A stretch of 64,000 nucleotides of DNA from Oncomelania hupensis (taxonomy: Eukaryota > Mollusca > Gastropoda > Littorinimorpha > Pomatiopsidae). The translations under genes and the position numbers were made by a program. The notes below the pieces were generated by a model, which worked only from the letters and a program-made list of their open reading frames with translations, was not told the origin of the DNA and searched no databases. How positions within the stretch are numbered: position 1 is the stretch's first letter; every line of letters begins with the position of its first letter. Positions 9,798-20,099 of this stretch are shown here, piece after piece. Where the stretch lies: assembly GCA_036898135.1 (NCBI GenBank), contig CM072519.1:69317229-69381228 (forward strand), in the 5' to 3' direction.

Positions 9798-10521
9798 CAG
9801 TGATGGAGAAAGTTTTTAATCTAGGGGTATTTATACCCTCAACCAAAACATGTGGGGGTTTTTATACCCTCATTGCAAACATAAGGGGGGTTTTATACCC
9901 CCTTTCAGTTTTTTATGGGGTACACCAACATACGTAATAAACACTTTGCGTGGAAAGTCTTATTCATCAGTTTGAGTTTCTTCAGCCGGGCTCGGTTGCG
10001 GCTCACCTTTTTCTTCTCTTACCGAGCACTCAAAGCCAAAGGCTGAAAAAAGGGTGTTTTTCTTTTCCTTCATCTTGTTTTAATTTTTTTGAGCAATTAG
10101 TTTTGTCTGCTTTATTTTTCCTTTTCTTCGGCTTCCCCTCAGAGCGCTGCTTGTCGGCCATGTTTAATGTTGGGTTGTTGTCAGTCTTATATAGCCAATC
10201 AAAAGCGTCGAGAAAAAATAGTGAATATTATCGTGCATATGATTGGCTGTTTCTTGGAAGCGACAGAATTAATAGGAGGGGGAGAGAGAGTGGTAGGCGG
10301 TCGCGCAGGACGCACAGGCACACGATCCAAATCGAGCGAAAGCTGTACGCACGACCGAAATAGTTGTACCTGATGATACCTCCCAGCAACTTAGCTTTAC
10401 GTTTTCATACCCCTTTCGTACTGACTTTGTGCGTGTTTATACCCTTTCATTACATTTTTGTTACGTGATTTCCCAACTCAGTACGCGAAACACGTACAGT
10501 TGTACGTGATCTCCATCACTG
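9798..10521. mobile_element. Non-autonomous DNA transposon, 12-bp TIRs
   Basis: The ends are CAGTGATGGAGA and TCTCCATCACTG, perfect 12-bp inverted repeats, flanked on both sides by AACAT (9793-9797 and 10522-10526). CAGTG-type ends suggest hAT, but hAT makes 8-bp duplications and only 5 bp match here, so the superfamily is open. Subterminal TTTATACCC-type motifs recur at 9828, 9858, 9890, 10408 and 10436. The middle holds two ATTGG/CCAAT boxes near 10195 and 10240 and a short minus-strand frame. Confidence 0.75.
10030..10161 (-). CDS. 43-residue lysine-rich peptide frame inside the DNA transposon
   Basis: A minus-strand ATG at 10161 opens a 43-codon frame ending in TGA. Its composition is strikingly basic, with a KPKKRK stretch that looks like a nuclear localisation signal near residue 10. 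CCAAT-type boxes lie 35-80 bp upstream on the same strand. A GTAAG donor-like site follows the stop by a few bases. I infer it is the retained first exon of the transposase gene of the autonomous parent. Transposases commonly begin with a basic NLS segment. I see no transposase core, so it could also be a chance frame. Confidence 0.35.
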   Translation of the reverse strand: MADKQRSEGKPKKRKNKADKTNCSKKLKQDEGKEKHPFFSLWL

Positions 10522-10526
10522 AACAT

Positions 10527-11762
10527 GTATATATTTTATGTTTTGGAATGAAAGGAAATATTAGTGAAGGAAGTATACTCTTGTATGCAAGGAAAATAAT
10601 GTATATTTGATAACTATTTTTCAACGTTCGTGAAGAGAAGTAATACATTATTTATGCATAAGTTTGGATTCTTTGATGGCATTATAAACAGAAGTAAAAC
10701 GTACATGAAAATGGTATCGTTAATAATTAAGAAAGGATATATAATTTATAAATGACATTTGATCAATTGTTTTCAGTGGTTGAAAAAGGGAGATAATTCA
10801 TCAATTACAATAAAATTGTTTCCAATCAAGGGAAATAATTTGGGAAGTTCGTTCTTTTTAATTATGATAAAGGGAGGTAATTTATGAATGAGCTTGGTAA
10901 TTGATAGAACGGAGAAGGGTAATAACGTGCACTGGGATGCAGAAGAGTATGTGGGTATTTTTCCCATGTTGGTTGATTAATAATGCAACAATCTACTGTT
11001 GTGGGATAGATAGGATAGATAGTGGACTGGTATTGGCATCTCCACCTTGGAGTGTGACGTGGCTGGGCTTTGACCGGAACCACCGGAAGCCTATGAACAA
11101 CCTGGCGTTTCAACCGACCTGTGCACTTAGAGGAACGACGCTGGTCGCTGATTCCCATCCAGCGAGACTCTTAACGTAAAGGAAAAGTTGTTAATTGTTC
11201 CTCCATAACAATTGCTCAAATAAAAATGAACTTTAAATAATGTCAGTTGCCCGATGTATAAACCCCATATGTAGATATATAAGATAAAATAAGACAACGT
11301 TATTATCTTTTTTCAACAAATTATAGGAGTGCCATTTTCTATCCAAGAAATATTATTACTGTTTAAAATATTATTAAGCCTTTGTGTATAATTAATATTT
11401 TATACAAATTAGTAAAATAATTGACTACTCTTGTCTCTACAGCCAATTGTGATCTTATTTAGGATGTAGCAAGAAAGACCAAAGGTAACTAGTATTTCAA
11501 TCATTTCATATTATTGTTTGTTACCTGGTTTTGTTTTTCCGTTATAGTTAAGTGTGATTGTGGGTACGGGTGTGTGAATTAGTGATATAAATATATAGAT
11601 TAGTTTATTTGTGTGAATACAATTGTATTTGTTTTCTCTTGTGTTAGATATTTGGGGTGGTTATTTCTCGTGTGGTTAATACACACTGGTGTACCCACTG
11701 TACTGTTGAGTAAGTGTATGTGACAATCTCCATCCTTTACCTCTACATCTACTCCTCCCTTC

Positions 11763-11764
<2 letters not shown>
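10527..11764. other. AT-rich unassigned sequence
   Basis: About 1.2 kb, mostly AT-rich. A less AT-rich patch at 10990-11180 (TTGGAGTGTGACGTGG and flanks) could be an old repeat, but I find no second copy in the window. No coding region supported. Confidence 0.4.

Positions 11765-11813
<49 letters not shown>
11765..11813. repeat. (CT)n microsatellite
   Basis: About 22 CT units. Confidence 0.98.
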
Positions 11814-11815
<2 letters not shown>

Positions 11816-11895
11816 CATCTCCACAGCGCAACTTCCTTTTTAATTACATGTGCGAGTTTTTAAGCGCCAGCCCGAGGATCAGTCATAGTTAAGGA

Positions 11896-11980
11896 TAGTT
11901 AGTTAGTTAGTTATTCATTGCTTACAGGGTCAAGCGGACTGCAAAGAACCGAATCAAGACCACAAAATCAAAATTACATA
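11896..11980. repeat. Dispersed repeat family B, fragment
   Basis: Same start as 9231: GTTAGTTAGTTATTCATTGC, then GGGTCAAGCGGACTGCAAAG and CCACAAAATCAA. Only the first 80 bp or so are present. Confidence 0.7.
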
Positions 11981-12103
11981 ATAAACCATTGTTGAATATT
12001 CGAAGTTAAAACCTTCAGTCTTCTCCTTTTCATCAAACTCCTCCTCTTCCGACAGTCCTCCTCTTCCTTCATTCCTCCGCTAAACTGTGAAAGATCAAGA
12101 GCC

Positions 12104-12520
12104 AGCCGCAGTACCAGTCAAACGTGCAGTACCAGTCAAACGTATAGTACCAGTCAAACGTACAGTACCAGTCAAACGTACAGTACCAGTCAAACGTACA
12201 GTACCAGTCAAACGTACAGTACCAGTCAAACGTACAGTATCAGTCAAACGTACAGTATCAGTCAAACGTACAGTACCAGTCAAACGTACAGTACCAGTCA
12301 AACGTACAGTACCAGTCAAACGTACAGTACCAGTCAAACGTATAGTACCAGTCAAACGTACAGTACCAGTCAAACGTACAGTACCAGTCAAACGTACAGT
12401 ACCAGTCAAACGTACAGTACCAGTCAAACGTACAGTACCAGTCAAACGTACAGTACCAGTCAAACGTATAGTACCAGTCAAACGTACAGTACCAGTCAAA
12501 CGTATAGTACCAGTCAAACT
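12104..12520. repeat. Minisatellite, 18-bp unit
   Basis: About 23 near-perfect copies of AGTACCAGTCAAACGTAC, with C/T changes at two positions only. Because 18 is a multiple of three, both strands stay open across it (plus strand 12087-12581, minus strand 12095-12517), giving hexapeptide runs PVKRTV and TGTVRL. I treat these frames as by-products of the repeat. Confidence 0.97.
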
Positions 12521-12580
12521 TAAAGTTAAGCAGAGACTAACAAAACTAGGCGAAGCCTCGAGTAAGGCGCTGACAGGGTG

Positions 12581-13275
12581 ATGGCTTTTGACTGATTACG
12601 GAAGGTTTTGCTAGGTTGTTAATGGCTTTTGACTGATTACGGAAGGTTTTGCTAGGCTGTTAATGGCTTTTGACTGATTACGGAAGGTTTTGCTAGGCTG
12701 TTAATGGCTTTTGACTGATTACGGAAGGTTTTGCTAGGCTGTTAATGGCTTTTGACGGATTACAGATGGTTTTGCTAGGCTGTTAATGGCTTTTGACTGA
12801 TGACAGATGGTTTTGCTAGGCTGGTAATGGCTTTTGACTGATTACAGATGGTTTTGCTAGGCTGGTAATGGCTTTTGACTGATTACAGATGGTTTTGCTA
12901 GGCTGTTAATGGCTTTTGACTGATTACAGATGGTTTTGCTAGGCTGTTAATGGCTTTTGACTGATTACAGATGGTTTTGCTAGGCTGGTAATGGCTTTTG
13001 ACTGATTACAGAAGGTTTTGCTAAGCTGTTAATGGCTTTTGACTGATGACAGAAGGTTTTGCTAGGCTGGTAATGGCTTTTGACTGGTTACAGAAGATTT
13101 TGCTAGGCTGGTGATGGCTTTTGATTTATTAGAGAATGCTTTGCTAGGCTGGTGATCGCTTTTGACTGGTTACAGAAGATTTTGCTAGGCTGGTGATGGT
13201 TTTTGATTTATAAGAGAATGTTTTGCTAGGCTGGTGATCGCTTTTGACTGATGACAGAAGATTTTGCTAGGCTAA
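12581..13275. repeat. Minisatellite, 41-bp unit
   Basis: About 17 copies of a 41-bp unit that includes ATGGCTTTTGACTGATTAC and GGTTTTGCTAGGCTG. Divergence rises to the right: the first four copies are nearly identical, and the last ones carry TTGATTTATTAGAG-type changes. It starts 60 bp after the 18-bp array. Confidence 0.97.
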
Positions 13276-14068
13276 CTCAGTCACTGACCACTCTCTCTAC
13301 CAACAGCTCTCTATCTCCTATCACCCCTCCCCTCACCTCAATCCTCTCTCTCTCCGTCCCTCTCCAAAACATGTTGCACGCATAAATCCAATGAAGTTTG
13401 ATCAAATTGAATTCAGTTGTTACTGAGACATACATGGCGTCCAATGGGACCGGCCGATGGTCGGCAGGACGGACATACCGATTTTTGCTCGTTCTGATTC
13501 CCTCCTTCCCCCCCACCCCCACCCCGATTATTTCAACGTATTTCTAGATTTAGTCTGGAAATGCGAAAAAAGAATACTGGCGATTAATACCATTACCGCA
13601 TTTAAGCAAAGTTATCTTGCTTACACACATATAAACCCTCTACACAAGATAAATTACATGTATGTGTACCTTGAATACGCCCACTATCGATTTCACAGAT
13701 CCGCAAAATCACAATCATTGCCACACAAAAGCGATGTTGTGCAACTTACACGATATAAGCATGTACTATACTCCACTCCAATCTACACCAGTACGTTGTA
13801 CAAACACATCATTATCAAGATAAAAGGCTTACAACAGCGGGGCAAGCAAGAGGCGTTCGCCCACAAGCGTCGCAAACAGCGTAGCTGAGACTATAGCCAA
13901 GGTTCACGTTGGTCTCTCCGCAAGTCTCAACTATGCCGAGTGATAATCGGCGAGACTCGTTCACGCAGAAGCGCAGTTGGTGAGTTTGGCCTCTGTAGTT
14001 GACACACGAAATCACTTCACCGATTTCACAGTCACACGCTGAAAGACATTTTAATAGTTATTTCGTTA
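13276..14068. other. Unassigned sequence
   Basis: Pyrimidine-rich at 13280-13360 and C-rich at 13500-13530. A plus-strand frame of 143 codons (13457-13888) shows no family features and I do not call it a gene. Confidence 0.4.
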
Positions 14069-15440
14069 GAAGAAGAAATCCTCCCAATTCTCCGGGAAGA
14101 AGTTGAGGCAGCAGTGCAATCGCTGAAGAAAGAGAAGTCAACGGGAGTGGACAACATACCCAGAGAACTGCTACAAGCAGGAGGAGAAGCGATGATTGAT
14201 GCCCTCACCATTATCTGTAACAAGATCTGGCAGAGTGGGGAGTGGCCTACACCATGGACCCAGTCGCTTGTCATCACTCTTCCCCAAAAAGATAACCTTC
14301 AGGAGTGTGAAAATTACCGCACCATCAGCCTCATCAGCCATCCCAGCAAGGTCCTCCTGAAAATAATACTCAACAGGTTAAAACCCCAAGCTGAACAAAT
14401 CATAGCTGAAGAACAAGCAGGATTCAGGGCAGGGCGAAGTACCACTGAACAGATTTTTCAACCTCAGAATAATCTGTGAGAAATACCTACAGCACCAACA
14501 ACATCTATATCATGTGTTCATAGACTTCAAGAAGGCGTTTGAACGAGTCTGGCATGCAGCTCTATGGGCAACAATGAAAGTGTACAACATTAGCCCTAAA
14601 ATTATTGAAGTCATCAAAAGCCTGTATGACAAGGCTACCAGTGCAGTCCTCCATAACAGCGTCATCAGGAACTGGTTCAGAACAACAATCGGTGTGCGTC
14701 AAGGATGCCTACTCTCTCCAACACTCTTCAACATCTTCCTAGAGCGCATCATGTCAGATGCCCTTGCAGATCACGAAGGCACAGTCAGCATAGTGGGTAG
14801 AGCAATCTCCAATCTTCGTTTTGCGGATGACATTGATGGATTGGCTGGAGAAGAACAAGAACTTGAACAGCTGGTACAGAGGCTTGACACCACCTCCAGA
14901 GCTTATGGAATGGAAATATACGTGCAGAGAAGACCAAAATGATGACCAACAACACCAATGGCATCAACACGGACATCAAAGTCATCTTCATCTTCCTATA
15001 TGCTTGCGAAGCATGGACCCTCACAGCAGATCTCCAACGAAGAATATAAAGAATGGAGATGAGGTGCTACAAAAGACTTCTGGGCATTTCCTATACCCAA
15101 CACATCACCAACGACGAAGTCCGACAGACCATCACACAAGCCTTGGACAACACGATGACCTGCTCACAGTGGTGAAGAAACTGAAACTCCGATGGTATGG
15201 CCACGTCACCAGATCATCAGGCCTTGCAAAGACCATTCTGCAAGGCACAGTGCAGAGGAGGTAGAAGAAGAGGAAGACCGAAAAGGAGGTGGGAGGACAA
15301 CATTCGAGAATGGACTGGTTTGACACTGAGCGAAGCCATCAGGGCCGCTGAGGACAGAGAAAGATGGAGTATGCTGGTTAAACGATCATCTGTGGTGCCC
15401 CTACGACCTCCGGGCTACGGGACAGGATAGGATAGGATAT
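14069..15440 (+). mobile_element. RTE-like LINE, copy D (best preserved)
   Basis: This copy shows the family most clearly. The RT region is open in two stretches: 14114-14479 (GVDNIPRELLQAGGEA, then LPQKDNLQECENYRTISLI, EEQAGFRAGRSTTEQ) and 14514-14942 (FIDFKKAFERVWHAALW, GVRQGCLLSPTLFNIFLE, and the catalytic FADDIDGLAGEE near residue 105). One frameshift lies near 14460. After about 14985 some 200 bp present in copy A are deleted, removing the FKYLG block. The C-terminal part (15180-15400) ends in GGGACAGGATAGGATAGGATA. It is inactive. The clade is tentative. Confidence 0.9.
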
Positions 15441-16663
15441 TTCGTTGTGAATGTCTACATAAGCCGAGTGCGCACAATATGTCGACAGGCATTGCGCGGC
15501 TTCCAGTAAAACTTAGATACATAGGCCTACGCACAAATAGGCCTATAGTCTAATGACTATATCCATTATTTTGGTGAGTGACATACGAGATAACAAGGCC
15601 ATATGCACACAATGGGTGCATACATTTCACTGTTATCAGCACAAACTTCTATATATTATTTGTAAACATATTTGCTTGGTTTGAACACAAAAGCGCACCC
15701 ACCCCCCCCCACACACACACACCAATACTCACACACCAATGAAGCGTTGTGATATTTAGTTTAAACATATACACACATAATTATTTCAACCCTTTCACTC
15801 CGCCGAAGAAGTGCACTATGTCACACCGCTCAAGCTGCAGCTCTGTTGTGGAGTTAATAGTCCACTGTATAGACAACAGCCACTTCACTGCTATCAGCAA
15901 AACTTTCTGTCTTTTGACTATAGTGTAACAGGCTTCAATAATGAGGCCTATTATAAAGCGGAAACTGACATCATTGTCTGAGGTGAGGGACGGGCGGAGA
16001 GAGAGAGAGAGAGAGAGTTGAGAGAGAGTGAGAGAGAGAGAGAAGGGGGGTTGGGGGGTCTTCAAGAGGTAGATTCGTCATTTACTCACTTTCAAAGAGG
16101 AAATAACATGATGCAACTGACTCACTTGTACTCGCGACATTATAGGTGAAACAGACAACGCAGTAGACTAGACGCTGACCTCTGGGCGCACTGAGTGTCC
16201 ACCTGTAGGACTCAAATACTCCAAAAGACTAAACAGACTCAACCCAATATTGTAACACAGTATCAAAGTGAAACTGACCTTCACAGTATAGAATCAACTC
16301 CTTCACGTGACCATAAGCCTAAATGCGTGTCTTCTTCATTATGTAACTGACCTTGCAGAAGAAGCTGACGAGGTCATATCGAAGACACTGTGTCACATGC
16401 ATTCATTTCAAATCTACGTTGACCTAAAAACCCACGACCGTGACTAACAAAACCCGATAGCACCATGTGGCACACACATTCTGGCGAATAAAAACAACAA
16501 AACAACAACAACAACAACAACTAAACCTGCAACTGGCCTTACTGAAAGATGAGACAGACATAGCTAGCATTGCTGAATAATTTGGCATTTGATTGAACAC
16601 GTCGATGAACCCAATGACTCCAATGAAAGTGCAATGAACAGCAAACAAGGGACTGGTAAGGTA
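15441..16663. other. Unassigned sequence with CA and GA tracts
   Basis: Contains a C-run plus CA tract at 15695-15725, a GA microsatellite at 15996-16042 and a CAA tract near 16495-16520. No coding region supported. Confidence 0.45.
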
Positions 16664-16957
16664 GGTAAAGGTAAAGGTAGTCCCATAGCCTTGTGGCCGT
16701 AGGGGAGCGTGATGTTGGAGATCACACTTATCTTGGGCCAGCGTAGTAAGGGTGATGCCCATCTCTCTCCCTCGCTGCTTTACCTTCCCCACACTTAAGA
16801 GAGGAGGAACTCAATCACAGTTGAGTCAACTGGGGGCGTTGTTATTTGTCGCTTCACGTTTTGCGGTCACCCATCCAAGTGCTAACCGCAGTGGACGGTG
16901 CTTAACTTGCGACACAGTAGCGAGTGCTCCAACCACTGCGCTATCCGACACCTCTGT
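16664..16957 (-). mobile_element. Chimeric tRNA/5S-headed SINE, minus strand
   Basis: On the minus strand the head (16957-16925) reads GGTGTCGGATAGCGCAGTGG, with an A-box match (TAGCGCAGTGGTTGG). It is followed at 16918-16862 by a 5S rRNA-like stretch from GTTAAGCACCGTCCAC to TTAGCACTTGGATGGGTGACC. The body then runs to a tail of ACCTTTACCTTTACC (16680-16664). Copy 785-1110 shares the 5S part and tail. A tRNA-like start fused to a 5S internal promoter would give two pol III promoter types in one unit. Confidence 0.7.
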
Positions 16958-17234
16958 GCAAACAAGGGACTGATGGTTCCCAAAGGGTGACAATGACAAA
17001 ATATTCAATATTGAAACTGTTATCGAAAGATGTATATTATAGTCCAGATGAAATACTGGCGTCATATCAATATCATATCGAAAGATTTAGATTTTAATGC
17101 TTTATTGTCCCTTTTTATCGGGAAATTCTGGGCCGCCTCCCCTGTGGAAGGCGTAGTCGCAGCCTGTGGCACGCCCAAACCCAACCTACCTAACTTTAGT
17201 TGTATTTTTGAAATTTAGAAATTCTTTAAATTTT

Positions 17235-17430
17235 TGTTATTTTGAAATTTTGCTGGAGCAAACCAGTACCCGGAGAAAACCCCCGAGACGTTAGCGAAAG
17301 TAAATAATATTCGGAAACATAACGCCCCGATGCAGGATCGAACCCACACCTGTCAGGCGCCATTGGTTTCTGGCCTGTGGACAAGGCAAGTTAGTCCCGC
17401 CTTAGCCCACTTGGCCACAACGCTCGCATA
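17235..17430 (-). mobile_element. tRNA-derived SINE, minus strand
   Basis: The minus strand from 17430 carries a tRNA-like head (GTGGCCAAGTGGGCTAAGGC A-box region; GGTTCGATCCTGC B box near 17340), then a GGGGGTTTTCTCCGGGTACTGG block near 17280. A similar block is seen at 1620. The long spacer between boxes fits a Leu- or Ser-type tRNA ancestor. Bases 16958-17234 hold nothing clear. Confidence 0.75.
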
Positions 17431-18314
17431 AAGAAGAAACTGACTCCAAAGTGAAACGCAAACGCCACTGTCCTGGATGAAGACGACACTGGCGTAAGTT
17501 TAGGCCTACACCAGAACATGACTACAGCTGAATACAAGATGATATTGCACAAACAGAAGCAATTAAGTACTGACAACTCTAAAGTAAAAACTGACACAAC
17601 GGCAACGTAAAACTGAATGCTCACAAAAAAATACAACTGACCAGCAGGGCAGCAGACAATCACTCGGTTGGAAACAGAACTCTCATGGATACGGCGACTC
17701 CATTGCTTGAGGAACTGACACAGTTCAGGCTTATGTAATAATGTGACTTGAAAGGCACATCTACAGGACCACTAAAGCCGATTACTGAGGGAGAAACTGA
17801 CCACAATATCGAGTTAGGCAGACGCCTGTCTACTGACAACGATAGGGCGATAACTGACCCAAGAAATGCCACGGAAACAGGCTGGCTGCGCCCACAGCTT
17901 GCAACACAGCACATACCGTAACGCGAACGGTCAATTTCACCTACTGTCTATTTCGTCGTGTATGTCCAGCCTATGTTCTCTTTTCTCTTTACTCCCCCCC
18001 TCCCACTCCCTTCTCCCTCTCTCTCGTCCATTTACCCACCACCTTCCCTCACCTCTCCCTCACCATTCCTCCCCTCTCCCCTAGTAGATAGTCCATTCAT
18101 AAAACTAGTGTCGATGGTTGTATTACTAGTCTGTGGGTCCGCCATACGGGAGATGCAAAGGGTCTCTTGTGTACTCCTCTGCGGCCCCAAGGCTTAGCGG
18201 AAAAACCTTCATCACTACGCACGTCCTTTTCAATAGGGCATGACCTCATGTTACACACAGGCCATGCTGAGGGTGCTAGTACAACATGAACAAAACTGTG
18301 CAATTCTGTGATTT
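17431..18314. other. Unassigned sequence rich in ACTGAC words
   Basis: AACTGAC-like words recur at irregular spacing (about 17436, 17571, 17591, 17635, 17715, 17790, 17832, 17852, with more at 16115-16366). This may be a strongly decayed tandem repeat or chance. 17985-18085 is pyrimidine-rich. No gene supported. Confidence 0.35.
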
Positions 18315-18935
18315 AGTCTACCCCCCCCCCACCTTCAGTGATTTAGTCTACCCCCCACCTTCAGTGATTTAGTCTACCCCCCCACCTTCAGTGATTTAGT
18401 CTACCACCAACCCCACCTTCAGTGATTTAGTCTACCACCACCCCCACCTTCAGTGATTTAGTCTACCACCACCCCCACCTTCAGTGATTTAGTCTACCAC
18501 CATCCCCACCTTCAGTGATTTAGTCTACCCCCCCCCCACCTTCAGTGATTTAGTCTACCACCAACCCCACCTTCAGTGATTTAGTCTACCACCACCCCCA
18601 CCTTCAGTGATTTAGTCTACCCCCCCCCACCTTCAGTGATTTAGTCTACCCCCCCCCACCTTCAGTGATTACCACCCCCACCTTCAGTGATTTAGTCTAC
18701 CACCACCCCCACCTTCAGTGATTTAGTCTACCACCAACCCCACCTTCAGTGATTTAGTCTACCACCACCCCCACCTTCAGTGATTTAGTCTACCACCACC
18801 CCCACCTTCAGTGATTTAGTCTACCACCACCCCCACCTTCAGTGATTTAGTCTACCACCAACCCCACCTTCAGTGATTTAGTCTACCCCCCCCCCCCCGC
18901 ACCTTCAGTGATTTAGTCTACCACCAACCCCACCT
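18315..18935. repeat. Minisatellite, about 30-33-bp unit
   Basis: About 20 copies of ACCTTCAGTGATTTAGTCTACC followed by a variable C-rich spacer (CCCCCCC or ACCACCCCC). The 22-bp core is almost invariant while the spacer length varies, so the period is not constant. Confidence 0.97.
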
Positions 18936-19389
18936 GCCCTGTTGCCCATGGCGTAAGTATTAAGCATAATCTTATATAGACCTATATTTGCACAGTAGAG
19001 CCTTGAGTGCCTCTCTGAGCTGGTCAATGGGCAGTGCGAAACCCAGGATCGTTACATTGAACAAAAAAATGCTAACAAACCCACACAGTGCTCTCAGTTT
19101 TTTTTTTCCATATGTAATGCGAACAATCAACTATGCTTACTATAGAAACTTTCTCAGCGGTGCTATTTTTAGGGTCAACCTTCACGCTATTAAAAGCAAC
19201 ATAAACGAATTAATTTTTTGATTTATATCAAAAACGTACTTTTGAAAGAGGTTATGTTTCTTTTCTTTGTCTTTTGTTTTTAATGGGGCAACCCTGATTG
19301 TGAATATATATATATAAATAAAAAGATCTGTAATGCTTAAAAATCCTTTAAACTAACTCTGCTGAAGACGATTAAAGCAAGCCAGCGTT
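18936..19389. other. Unassigned sequence
   Basis: AT-rich. A GCTGAAGACGATTAAAGCAAGC motif near 19360 may belong to the LINE that follows. No coding region supported. Confidence 0.4.
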
Positions 19390-19607
19390 TTGCGCAGAAC
19401 CTTAGTTTGGGATCTCGGCCGGCCGGATCTCTCCAGTTTATATAAAGCTCAGTGGTTCTTTACGCTTCGCGGGCGCATCAACAGAGGTCAGCAGAGGGTG
19501 ATGTTTGATTGAGAAAGGTGTACTCTTGAGATCATCGTCTCGCTCTCTGGAATTTCACTTCGACGGCGGTTGTTTGTCGCCTAAGTCACGCCTCTCAAGC
19601 GCACCGG

Positions 19608-20051
19608 ATGGCTGCGAGTACTAGAAAAGACTCCACGGTGGTTAAGTCCAAGATAGTTTTGATCGATGCAGGGACAAAAGGTAGTGACTCGGAGGGTCAC
19701 ATGATTGATGCCCAGCCTGGTGGCCTGGCAACCGGTGCCGCGTCTGAACAGGTTCCTTCGGGTCGTAAGAGAGCCTTCGATACCCTGTCGGACTCTTCCT
19801 CGTGTTCGGGAGAAGCCGATGAAACCATGACCGATGCGGATGGCTCGTCGCCTGTCCCCGGCTCTGATGCCGCGAACGCTGAGGCGAACTGTTCTGACCA
19901 GAATGCTGACCCTGAGGTCGACTCGGTTGTACTTCCTGAGGTGCGCGAAGACGGTTGGACCACCGTTGGTGGCAGGTCAAAAAGTAAATATAGAGGGCCC
20001 CCGAGACCGCCCTTAGTGCAGAACCACGGGTATGCCAATTCCCAATTGTGA
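19608..20051 (+). CDS. LINE ORF1, N-terminal segment
   Basis: A 147-codon frame from ATG 19608. It is acidic and serine-rich, low in structure, and ends with a VREDGWTTVGGRSKSKYRGP-like segment, common before the RNA-binding part of Jockey/I-type ORF1 proteins. The TGA at 20049 is followed, one frame over, by coding-like sequence (VIKQIGDITIPCLCTLEV) that leads to the next segment, so the break is a frameshift in a once continuous ORF1. ORF1 proteins coat the element RNA and act as chaperones in the RNP. Confidence 0.7.
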   Translation: MAASTRKDSTVVKSKIVLIDAGTKGSDSEGHMIDAQPGGLATGAASEQVPSGRKRAFDTLSDSSSCSGEADETMTDADGSSPVPGSDAANAEANCSDQNADPEVDSVVLPEVREDGWTTVGGRSKSKYRGPPRPPLVQNHGYANSQL

Positions 20052-20099
20052 TCAAACAAATTGGAGACATAACTATACCTTGTCTCTGTACACTGGAAG

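Noticed and set aside
9950..10363. 137-codon plus-strand frame
   Set aside because: No family features; it overlaps a better-supported minus-strand basic frame and lies inside a DNA transposon.
12087..12581. 164-codon plus-strand and 141-codon minus-strand frames with hexapeptide repeats
   Set aside because: Both are explained by an 18-bp tandem repeat without stop codons; there is no unique domain on either side.
12104..18935. Possible CRISPR arrays
   Set aside because: Repeats are direct tandem arrays without unique spacers of constant length, in a eukaryotic context.
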